From: Kangiella aquimarina DSM 16071
Lineage (GTDB): Bacteria > Pseudomonadota > Gammaproteobacteria > Enterobacterales > Kangiellaceae
DNA length: 64,000 bases
NCBI RefSeq assembly: GCF_000374105.1
Contig: NZ_KB893650.1
Location: 242,862 to 306,861 of the forward strand
Reading direction: 5' to 3'
The notes beneath the pieces were generated by a model. It saw only the letters and a list, made by a program, of their open reading frames with translations, made no database searches and was not told the DNA's origin. Below, one piece after another: positions 56,979-64,000 of this stretch. The translations under genes and the position numbers were made by a program. Position 1 is the first letter of the stretch. Every line of letters starts with the position of its first letter.

Positions 56979-57446
56979 TTACTGGATTAACTTCATTGAG
57001 AAGGGATACTCATAGACACCGCCTTCACTAGCCTTGATAGCTGCCAGAATGGTCACGATAAAGTGGAAAATGATCAGTCCAAACAGAATCGGTATACCAA
57101 TCAGGATGATGCATAGGATTAATGCAGCACAGTAAGCAATAAACATGGTGATATTAAAGTTTAATGCTCGTTTGCCGTTTTCTGCGACTAATGGCATCTC
57201 ATCTTTCTTCAATAACCAGACAACCAATGGTCCAAGTACCATACCGATGACCGGCACCAGAGGTACCATGGCAACAAATGCAGCTAAGTGGGCAAACATC
57301 GACCAGGTTTTCTCTTCACCGCGAATCTCTTCAGTACCCAGTACCTCCGCTTCGCCTTCGTAGACCCGTTCTTTACCTTCACCGCCTTGTTCTGGCTTGC
57401 TGTCGCCAGTGCCTTCAGGTTTTTTATCATCTTCGTGGTTCATCAC
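56979..57446 (-). CDS. DUF4870 (Tic20-like) membrane protein
   Basis: 155 residues: an acidic, Gly- and Glu-rich N-terminus (1-45), then three or four spans with LAAFVAMVPLVPVIGMVLGPLVVWLLKK and ENGKRALNFNITMF. This is the DUF4870 family, small membrane proteins of unknown role. The final FSMKLI is a family trait. Confidence 0.87.
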   Translation of the reverse strand: MMNHEDDKKPEGTGDSKPEQGGEGKERVYEGEAEVLGTEEIRGEEKTWSMFAHLAAFVAMVPLVPVIGMVLGPLVVWLLKKDEMPLVAENGKRALNFNITMFIAYCAALILCIILIGIPILFGLIIFHFIVTILAAIKASEGGVYEYPFSMKLIQ

Positions 57447-57915
57447 AATTTTCCTCGTCTGAAATCAAAATGTGTCAACGACCTTATTCGTTGCTCATTT
57501 ACAGACTAGCAAAGAGTGATATTTCAAATTGTTACTTTGAGTGATAGGAATTAACGATAAATCGGTACTTTCAATTAATTTTCGCTATAACCTTAAGTTA
57601 TTGAAATTTAAGGATTATTTTTATAGACGACATTCGACGAGTTTCATTTATATTTATACAACATGCTTTGCATGCCTATTTTATTAACTTAACTTATTGA
57701 TATTAAATGAAATTTAATTTTTTTAATTTTATTTATTTTTTCCTTTTTGGCGGCAAAATGGAATAAAAGGAGAAATTCACTTAACTTGTAGCTAAATGTA
57801 TCCAATATCAGGCAAACTGATGTTAATTACTCATATTTTCTAGCTTTTTCCATTTTGCCTACCGATTTGCAAATTTGTTTAGAATTGGAACTTATTTTAA
57901 TTCCTTTACCTTCCC
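57447..57915. other. AT-rich intergenic region
   Basis: About 470 bases without a gene. Includes a 12-bp inverted repeat GGCAAAATGGAA (57752-57763) and TTCCATTTTGCC (57848-57859) 84 bases apart. Nothing else was recognised. Confidence 0.6.
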
Positions 57916-57941
57916 GTCATTCCCGCGAAAGCGGGAATCCA
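57916..57941 (+). repeat. Solo CATTCCCGCG-type palindrome
   Basis: GTCATTCCCGC-GAAA-GCGGGAATCC, the same unit as at 7639 and in the two bipartite elements. Confidence 0.8.
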
Positions 57942-57971
57942 CTTTTATTATTTTCATTCCTGCCTCGCCTA

Positions 57972-58004
57972 TTTCGCTACTCAGCTCAATCAAAAGGGGT
58001 ATTA
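57972..58004 (+). repeat. Fused ends of the 221-bp element (deletion remnant)
   Basis: TTTCGCTACTCAGC (left end of copy 4) continues as TCAATCAAAAGGGG (right end), joined at the ACTCAGC shared by both ends. The interior is missing. Confidence 0.7.
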
Positions 58005-58049
58005 TGCATATACTTCGACATATGAGTTTATTAAAGAACTTTATTTTAT

Positions 58050-58436
58050 CTAAACAAACACATAGCCTGATTTTTTCAAAACTACCAGTGTTTCAGCTAA
58101 ATTGCGCTCTTTCACCAAAAGGTAGTCAGTTTCAAAAGTTGATACCACGAAAATTGGGATCTCTGCTTTAGCCAACTCATTACTAAGACCTGCAATAACT
58201 CCTGTCATGCTAAAGTCGAGGGGGCCCTCAACTTTGATGGAGCGCCAGTTCAGCTCACTTTTTTGCACTGAATCCTTTATCAACTCTCGATTGAGTCCTT
58301 CACACACCAGTGATAACTCTTCATCTGTAGAGGAGAGAAACCAGTTTCCCTGTAGATCCTCCAGCTGCATCACTGAGGACAATTTATGCACATCGAATTG
58401 TGCGTCGAGTAATTTCAGACGAGGTTTTTGCTCCAT
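58050..58436 (-). CDS. ACT-domain protein (amino-acid sensor type)
   Basis: 128 residues with two ACT-like halves: LKLLDAQFDVHKL ... LSLVCEG and VEGPLDFSMTGVIAGLSNELAKAEIPIFVVSTFETDYLLVKE, the second being the CASTOR-like ACT signature. It begins two bases after the cysteine-synthase-like gene and is surely co-transcribed. A sensing role for an amino acid is likely; which one is unknown. Confidence 0.85.
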   Translation of the reverse strand: MEQKPRLKLLDAQFDVHKLSSVMQLEDLQGNWFLSSTDEELSLVCEGLNRELIKDSVQKSELNWRSIKVEGPLDFSMTGVIAGLSNELAKAEIPIFVVSTFETDYLLVKERNLAETLVVLKKSGYVFV

Positions 58437-58438
58437 AA

Positions 58439-59491
58439 TTAATCTCTCCTTGTGACATTAACGATGACATTCTCATCCATTGACCGGTACCGCTGAAACA
58501 TTTGCTCAAGCGTTTCCAGATCATCCCTAATTCCTTTCTCAGCCAGAAACTCCGGGTTCCATAATTTCGAATACGAGCGTTCTCCAGCATCACAGGCAAA
58601 TGTAACGATAGTTTTGCCCGGGCCACTTTTTGCCGCAACAAATAGAGCACCTGCCAGATTAAGCGCTGAACTACTGCCCAGCACCAGTCCATCATTATTT
58701 CTTACCGCTCGTGACACCGTTACCAGATCCTGATCTGGCAAGGTTATTCCTTTATCAATTTTTGCCTGAGCAAAATTCGCCACCGTCCGCATAATGCCAA
58801 TTCCTTCTGTAAATGAGCTCCCTTGCGCCTTGTACTCACCGGTTTTCAGATAATGGTAGATACCTGAGCCATCAGGATCTACTGACCAGATCTGCACTTC
58901 AGGTTTCTGTTCTTTGAGGTAGCGGGAGGTTCCACCAATGGTTCCCCCTGTACCTGACACTGACACCAGTGCATCTATCTTACCCTCTGTCTGACTCCAG
59001 ATTTCTGGGCCAGTGTGCTTGTAATGGGCTTTTGCATTATTGGTATTTTCAAATTGATTAGCCCACCAATAATTATCGTTTTCTTCTGCGAGACGTCGCG
59101 CGGTATGATAGAAATGATTGGGATTAGCAAAGGGACAAGGATCCACCAACATCAACTCCGAGCCATGCAGCGCAATCATTTTTTCCTTTTCCGGCGTTTG
59201 CCCCTTTGGCATGACAGTTAGCATCTTGTAGCCCAATGCCTTTGCCACCACCGCTAATCCAATGCCGGTATTTCCGGCAGTGCCTTCAACGATGGTCATT
59301 CCCGGTTTCAGCTCTCCTGACTCAATGGCATCCTTCACCATTTGCAATGCAGCACGGTCTTTGATCGACCCGCCCGGATTCTGGAATTCGCACTTGACCA
59401 ATATTTCGCAACCCGTCAGTTCTGACAGTGAAGGAATTCGCAATAAATCGGTATTTCCAATTAATTCAGCGACATTTTGCTTATAGCTCAT
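58439..59491 (-). CDS. Cysteine synthase-family PLP enzyme
   Basis: 350-residue beta-family PLP enzyme. The PLP Lys is in NPGGSIKDRAA, the substrate loop in EGTAGNTGIGLA, and the phosphate clamp in VSGTGGTIGG. It is longer than CysK (about 320) and lacks typical CysM marks, so it may belong to the CysK2/other subgroup. It makes cysteine or a related beta-substituted alanine. It is paired with an ACT-domain gene. Confidence 0.88.
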   Translation of the reverse strand: MSYKQNVAELIGNTDLLRIPSLSELTGCEILVKCEFQNPGGSIKDRAALQMVKDAIESGELKPGMTIVEGTAGNTGIGLAVVAKALGYKMLTVMPKGQTPEKEKMIALHGSELMLVDPCPFANPNHFYHTARRLAEENDNYWWANQFENTNNAKAHYKHTGPEIWSQTEGKIDALVSVSGTGGTIGGTSRYLKEQKPEVQIWSVDPDGSGIYHYLKTGEYKAQGSSFTEGIGIMRTVANFAQAKIDKGITLPDQDLVTVSRAVRNNDGLVLGSSSALNLAGALFVAAKSGPGKTIVTFACDAGERSYSKLWNPEFLAEKGIRDDLETLEQMFQRYRSMDENVIVNVTRRD

Positions 59492-59637
59492 GGGACTTGT
59501 CTCAATCTACTTATCGATTCCATTTAGTCTAATTCAGCTTGCCTCTAAATGCGACCACGCCTATTGTATGATTTTTGTTCACAAAATCATTTTTTTGGAG
59601 TATAAAGCGCGCATAGAATTCATGAGGTTTCACTGCA

Positions 59638-60294
59638 TTGAACCCAGTTTTAAAATCCGTTTCTTCCAGCTCTACTGGTTATTTTGATGACGATGTCTTT
59701 GCGCGTATCTGCGATGCGATTACTGATCAGGGCTATATTGTTCTGAAAAACGCTTTGCCGCTTGATACCCTTAATCATCTATTTACCGGTCTAATTGATA
59801 GTAACCCCCATCAATTCGACCTGGCGGGTATTGGACGTGAGCAGAATTTTCATACCAATGAATTTGTACGCACGGACCAAATCCAATGGTTAGAACCAGA
59901 TCAGCCTTTTGCCAGTCAATATTTTACTTGGATCGAAGAGCTTCGCCTGCGTTTGAATAGGCATCTTTTCCTTGGATTATTTGATTACGAATGTATGTTT
60001 GCGCATTACCCGGAGGGCGCTTTCTATAAACGTCACCTGGATGCCTTTCGGGGCAGTACCAATCGTCGGTTAACCACCGTTTTATACCTGAATCCTCAAT
60101 GGCTTCCAGAGGACGGTGGAGAACTGCTGATTTATCGTAAACGCGAGAAAACCCCAATCGAAACAGTGATACCTGAGTTTGGTACTTTGGTCGTGTTTTT
60201 AAGTGAAGTGTTTCCGCATGAGGTTTTGCCCGCCAATAAATCACGGTTTAGTTTGACGGGGTGGTATCGAATCAATGAGGGGTTAGCGATCTAA
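59638..60294 (+). CDS. 2-oxoglutarate/Fe(II)-dependent prolyl hydroxylase-like oxygenase
   Basis: 218 residues from a TTG with a GAGG site nine bases upstream; no in-frame ATG exists earlier. The Fe ligands are H-x-D in YKRHLDAF and the distal His in VFPHEVLP; the oxoglutarate Arg is in KSRFSLTGWYR. The sequence resembles the bacterial prolyl-4-hydroxylase group that includes the EF-Tu hydroxylase of Pseudomonas. Substrate here is inferred only. Confidence 0.86.
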   Translation: MNPVLKSVSSSSTGYFDDDVFARICDAITDQGYIVLKNALPLDTLNHLFTGLIDSNPHQFDLAGIGREQNFHTNEFVRTDQIQWLEPDQPFASQYFTWIEELRLRLNRHLFLGLFDYECMFAHYPEGAFYKRHLDAFRGSTNRRLTTVLYLNPQWLPEDGGELLIYRKREKTPIETVIPEFGTLVVFLSEVFPHEVLPANKSRFSLTGWYRINEGLAI

Positions 60295-60317
60295 CCCCTG
60301 CAATTTCCCAAAATATT

Positions 60318-62312
60318 TTAAATAACATATTCAACGCGATTACGACCATTTTCCTTGGCCTGGTAAAGCGCTTCATCAACTCGGTGAAGTAGCTGATCCA
60401 TAGTCTCCCCCGATTTATATTCTGCTACTCCAACACTGATGGTTGCATTCAGATCACTTTCTATATTTGTGTACTGCTTAAGATCAACTTCTCGCTGAAG
60501 CCTTTTTGCAACCTGGATAGCCTGATCAATATTTGCATTAGGCAGGATCGCCAGAAATTCCTCACCACCCGTTCTGCCCAGTACGTCATTATCACGTAAC
60601 AGCTCTTTACTAAAGTTGGAAAGGTTTGTCAGAACCACATCACCCACCGAATGACCATGCTGATCGTTGATTACTTTAAAATGGTCAATGTCATACATCA
60701 GTATGCTCAACGGCTTCTTGCTCAAGCTGGCTTCATCCATCGCTTTTTTCAGTGCTCGCTCTATCTGCCGACGGTTGGCTAAGCCAGTTAAGCTATCGGT
60801 ATAAGCCAGTTGTTTAAATTTGCGTGAATTGGCAACCTGTCTCAAAGAAAACCCAATCAAAACTATGGTTAATAAACCACCTAGAATAATGGCCAGAATT
60901 TGCCACTGACGGGCTTTCTCAAAAGATTTCAATTGCTCATCTTTGAGTTTCTGTTCTTTCTGGAGCTGCTCGTTTTCCAGCTCAGTTCTTTCACTGTCAT
61001 ACTCGAATCGAAGTACCTGAGTCTGTTGATCAGAACGCTGTCGATCGAGCTCTTTCTGTAGCTCCATAAACTTCTGGAATTTATCCAAAGCCTGCTGGTT
61101 ATTGCCAGCACGTTTATAACTTTCAGCCCACTCCTCATAAAGCAAAGCCAGATAGCGGCGATTATTATCCCTAAGCATTTGCCTTTCCGCTTCAAGAAAG
61201 TACTCTTCTGCCTGTTGCGGTTGCTCAATATTACTCAGAGCAATTCCGTACTGCATGGCTGCCATGCCGTCATAATTTATGTTGCCCAGCCTTTCTCTGG
61301 CTTCACTTGCCAGTTCCAGTTCACGAATTGCCTTACTATATTCACCACGCAAATTATAACCACCAGCCAGAGCTATCCGTATCGGTACCATCTCACTCTG
61401 GATATCATCATCTCTGGCAACTTTCATTGCTACCTGATACTTTTCTATAGCCTTATCTAGGTTGTTGCGCTGCTCTTCGAGGAATCCTTGTTGTAAATAA
61501 ACCTGCAACTGACCAAATCGTAAGTTGTCTCTTTCAGCAATTTGCTGGGCGCGATTTAAATATTTCTCTGCTCGCTCCAGGAAACCTAACCGACGGTAAA
61601 TGATGCCAATATCAAAGATTAAGCCTTCCGAACCTTCCAGTAGGCCCTCTTCGCGATATAATTTTTCGGCTTTAACACAGTCCTGTAAGGCAAAATCATT
61701 TTCACCAATCAATGAACGCATCGAGCAACGACTTACATGTGCGTCAGCTATCAAGAGCTTATCGTTAAGCTCCTCACCAATATCAAGTGCTTTTTCGGTA
61801 GTTTGCAATGCTTCAGAGACTTCACCGGCTCTGGATTGGTAGTTGACCAGGCACATGTAAAGAACTCCCTCCTCTAGCCGGTCACCTTTTGATTTCGCCT
61901 TACTGATTTCATCTTTGGCAAGTTCGATTCCCGCTCTTGGGTCAAACATGCTGCTCAATACACAATGATAATACACATAGGACAGTCGGCGATCTTCATC
62001 CCCATCTGGAACTAATGCTTTCATTTTTTCTAACTGGCGGTCGAAGTCTTCCTGACTATTGACCTCTATTGCACCCGATTCAAGTTTATAAATGAAATCA
62101 TCAAACGCCTGCTGTTCAGGGGTTAATTCCTTTGACTTTTCTTCTTTTGATTCGGCATTGTGATTTTCAAGTTGATCGTCAAAAGTCCCTTTTATATTAA
62201 CAGGGTGGTGTCCTGCAAATGCCAGGGTATTGCTGAGTAAATATAATAGGATGCCCACCCACAAAGGAGAGCTAAAAAAATTCTTTAGGGAAGGTTGCCT
62301 CGCTTGGCGCAT
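60318..62312 (-). CDS. TPR-containing membrane diguanylate cyclase (GGDEF)
   Basis: 664 residues from the ATG at 62310-62312 (ribosome site AAAGGA); an upstream ATG at 62375 also has a good site and would add 21 residues. Signal-like N-terminus, about seven tetratricopeptide repeats outside the membrane (about 70-430), a coiled coil, one span (about 473-492), then a GGDEF domain with GGEEF and the RxxD inhibitory site (RDND) five residues ahead. It should make c-di-GMP. The TPR part is the likely sensor. Confidence 0.9.
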   Translation of the reverse strand: MRQARQPSLKNFFSSPLWVGILLYLLSNTLAFAGHHPVNIKGTFDDQLENHNAESKEEKSKELTPEQQAFDDFIYKLESGAIEVNSQEDFDRQLEKMKALVPDGDEDRRLSYVYYHCVLSSMFDPRAGIELAKDEISKAKSKGDRLEEGVLYMCLVNYQSRAGEVSEALQTTEKALDIGEELNDKLLIADAHVSRCSMRSLIGENDFALQDCVKAEKLYREEGLLEGSEGLIFDIGIIYRRLGFLERAEKYLNRAQQIAERDNLRFGQLQVYLQQGFLEEQRNNLDKAIEKYQVAMKVARDDDIQSEMVPIRIALAGGYNLRGEYSKAIRELELASEARERLGNINYDGMAAMQYGIALSNIEQPQQAEEYFLEAERQMLRDNNRRYLALLYEEWAESYKRAGNNQQALDKFQKFMELQKELDRQRSDQQTQVLRFEYDSERTELENEQLQKEQKLKDEQLKSFEKARQWQILAIILGGLLTIVLIGFSLRQVANSRKFKQLAYTDSLTGLANRRQIERALKKAMDEASLSKKPLSILMYDIDHFKVINDQHGHSVGDVVLTNLSNFSKELLRDNDVLGRTGGEEFLAILPNANIDQAIQVAKRLQREVDLKQYTNIESDLNATISVGVAEYKSGETMDQLLHRVDEALYQAKENGRNRVEYVI

Positions 62313-62630
62313 GGAGTTCCTTTCACAATCTACAATCGAGGCAGCCGTCTGAGTTACTCGAAAACGACGAGCCATAGGATTTCCTCATGTCTGACCTTCT
62401 TTTACTTTAGCAAAGAATGAGAATGAGAAATAGATCACACTGTCAGTATTTTTTACAGTGCTTAGGTCTTTCCTAATCTAAAGACTTATTACTTATTTTA
62501 ATGTTATATAAATCAATAGGTTATAAATTGTTGCAATATAAGTATTTTTGATATCAAAATGTAGCTTAGCGACCCATATCAAGTTAAATATGACTTAATT
62601 ACTGACAATTATTGTCAGTTTTGACTTGCT
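62313..62630. other. Intergenic region upstream of the GGDEF gene
   Basis: About 318 AT-rich bases, holding the promoter of the GGDEF gene. Ends with a perfect 9-bp hairpin ACTGACAAT-T-ATTGTCAGT (62601-62619), probably a terminator of the CNNM-type gene, without a T-run on that strand. Confidence 0.5.
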
Positions 62631-63818
62631 TTATTGGCTTTCAGAGTCTTTATCAATGATGAGGCCACGTTTTTCTGCTCTCTTGCGCCACTGCTGGCGG
62701 GCCAATAACTGCATATCTTTGACCTCGTCCATCTCGTCCATAATCTCTAATCCCAGTAAAGTTTCAACAACATCCTCAAGAGTCACAAGTCCGGAAGTCT
62801 GCCCATATTCATCAACCACCAGAGCGATGTGTTGGCGTTCATTGAGTAGTACTTCCATTAAATCCGGCAAGGGCATCTCCGCCAACACCACCATCAGTTT
62901 ACGTTTCAGATGAGCCAGTGTTCTGGCCCCATGATCTTTCGCTTGTGTCATCAAGATATCGTCTTTCAGCACAAAGTCAGTAATATCGTCATTGTCTTCA
63001 CTGTAGATTGGCAGTCTTGAGAACCGAATCTCCAGCACCTGCTGAAACACATCTTTCACTTTAGCACTGGCCGGAAGAGAAACCATTACAGTGCGCGGCG
63101 TCATGATATCCTTAGCCCGTAATTGACGGAATCGAAACAGGTTTCTGACGACCCTGAACTCATGCTCGTCTATGTGTCCTGTTCTTTCGCCCAATCCGGC
63201 CATCGCAAGAAATTCATCGCGGCTGAAGATGTGTTGTTTCTTACCATGCGAGATCCATTTGGTAATCATCTCTGAAAGCCAGATTAGTGGGTACAGAATC
63301 TTAATTAACCACTGGACATATACAGCGGTAATGGTAGCAAGCTGCTTCCAATAGACGGCACCAATCGTTTTCGGAACGATTTCTGAAAAGAACAGAATGG
63401 CTAATGTCATTATCACAGAAAAGAGCCCAATCCAGGCACTGCCAAAAACTACAGTGGCCTGTGCTCCAGCAGCAATTGCACCAACCGTATGAGCTATCGT
63501 ATTCAACGTTAAAATAGCCGCAAGCGAACGATCGACACTGGTTATCCTAAGAGTGCGCAATACTTTGGCACGCTTAGGATTTTTTTCCTGCATGTGCTCA
63601 ATGTAAGATGGCGTGATGCTGAGAAGCACCGCTTCAGCTATGGAGCAAAAAAAAGAAAATAGAATTGCGATAAGAATATAAAGCGCCAGTAACGCCCAAT
63701 CAATGCTACTGACCTTGCTGATATCAGAAGCAACCGCGCTGGCATGAGCAGGCTCAATAGACAACATCCATAATAGGCATAGGGTTGCTACAATAAATAA
63801 TCTTTTCATTACCGGCAT
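62631..63818 (-). CDS. CNNM/CBS-domain membrane protein (CorC/hemolysin-like family)
   Basis: 395 residues: a signal-like first span, then the DUF21/CNNM transmembrane domain (about 40-210; FFCSIAEAVLLSITPSYIEHM and FFSEIVPKTIGA) and a CBS pair (about 235-365; IMTPRTVMVSLP, RLPIYSED, LVVDEYGQTSGLVTLEDVVE). The C-terminal CorC_HlyC domain is absent. The family is tied to Mg2+ and Co2+ transport, but the ion is not known here. Confidence 0.9.
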   Translation of the reverse strand: MPVMKRLFIVATLCLLWMLSIEPAHASAVASDISKVSSIDWALLALYILIAILFSFFCSIAEAVLLSITPSYIEHMQEKNPKRAKVLRTLRITSVDRSLAAILTLNTIAHTVGAIAAGAQATVVFGSAWIGLFSVIMTLAILFFSEIVPKTIGAVYWKQLATITAVYVQWLIKILYPLIWLSEMITKWISHGKKQHIFSRDEFLAMAGLGERTGHIDEHEFRVVRNLFRFRQLRAKDIMTPRTVMVSLPASAKVKDVFQQVLEIRFSRLPIYSEDNDDITDFVLKDDILMTQAKDHGARTLAHLKRKLMVVLAEMPLPDLMEVLLNERQHIALVVDEYGQTSGLVTLEDVVETLLGLEIMDEMDEVKDMQLLARQQWRKRAEKRGLIIDKDSESQ

Positions 63819-63861
63819 AATTCCAATATTCTTTAAATTTAAACTTATTAATCTTCAGGTG

Positions 63862-64000
63862 TTAGCTTAACACGAGCTTGATCGCTATCAGAATCAATAT
63901 CACGCCACCCAATAGCTCTGCCTTACTTTCCAACCAGGTTCCACTGCGCTTGCCAATGTAAACACCTATCGTACTCATTAGCATCGTAATCAGTCCAATA
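63862..64000 (-). CDS. mntP: MntP-like manganese efflux pump, 3' end only
   Basis: The last 45 codons are visible, running off the right edge. The C-terminal helix has [10 protein letters not shown] and [19 protein letters not shown], matching the end of MntP (E. coli ends KAEILGGLVLIGIGVQIL). A small inner-membrane Mn2+ exporter. Confidence 0.75.
   Translation of the reverse strand, partial: IGLITMLMSTIGVYIGKRSGTWLESKAELLGGVILILIAIKLVLS

Noticed and set aside
56660-57031. 123-codon plus-strand frame
   Set aside because: It covers the TPP riboswitch and a terminator on the other strand and shows no coding features.
59490-59687. Open frame overlapping the start of the 2OG oxygenase
   Set aside because: No ribosome site or family similarity; it shadows the promoter and first codons of the oxygenase gene.

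Overview
The window reads as chromosomal core DNA of a gammaproteobacterium with moderate G+C (mid-40s by eye, not computed). Gene order mixes blocks familiar from Escherichia coli and from Pseudomonas. The lptM-dapF-DUF484-xerC-yigB string faces cyaY, with uvrD nearby. An algZ/algR-like pair precedes hemCDXY. crp lies next to an OsmC gene, plsB is convergent with ubiA/ubiC, and oxyR is divergent from ahpC. A marine member of the Kangiella group is my best guess from protein style and gene content. That is an inference; no species marker (rRNA, tRNA) is present.

Layout. 1-3.4 kb: two tandem secreted subtilisin-type proteases, the first cut by the window edge. 3.6-12.1 kb: uvrD, a lipoprotein-type hydratase, a D-2-hydroxyacid dehydrogenase, a small lipoprotein and the yigB-xerC-DUF484-dapF-lptM operon. 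12.3-19.5 kb: cyaY, an esterase, a LytTR two-component pair and the haem/uroporphyrinogen genes hemCDXY. 19.6-23.0 kb: small genes, an NhaC-type antiporter, aroE and a methyltransferase. 23.1-31.6 kb: exported KatG, a DUF6448 protein, OsmC, Crp, a GIY-YIG protein, a TrpG-type amidotransferase with a membrane-spanning N-terminus, rpe, DUF3050 and a hemerythrin. 31.7-40.1 kb: VanZ, an AMP-ligase plus PLP-decarboxylase pair, plsB, ubiA, ubiC. 40.2-43.9 kb: oxyR/ahpC/ahpF peroxide defence and a DUF2007 protein. 43.9-50.1 kb: glpE-glpG-elaA, tdh-kbl and a pair of PH-domain membrane proteins. 50.2-56.8 kb: thiamine synthesis (thiC-thiO-thiS, then thiG-thiDE-rhodanese) led by a TPP riboswitch. 57-64 kb: DUF4870, a cysteine-synthase/ACT pair, a 2OG-Fe(II) oxygenase, a TPR-GGDEF protein, a CNNM/CBS protein and the 3' end of a MntP-like gene.

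The most unusual content is in the spaces between genes. Four intergenic copies of an element of almost identical length (220-221 bp by coordinates) share several hairpins. The stems of these hairpins change sequence between copies while keeping their pairing, and there is one loop-to-downstream pairing with a compensatory change. A fifth locus looks like a deletion scar of the same element. Two other repeat families are present: a bipartite 143-149 bp inverted-repeat element built from a CATTCCCGCG-type palindrome, and a GGTGCGTC/GACGCACC palindrome that serves as the hemY terminator.

Functional themes are oxidative and oxygen-related stress (OxyR, AhpCF, exported KatG, hemerythrin with an FNR-type box), cofactor synthesis (haem, thiamine, ubiquinone), and cell-envelope and lipid functions (PlsB, rhomboid, proteases, PH-domain proteins).
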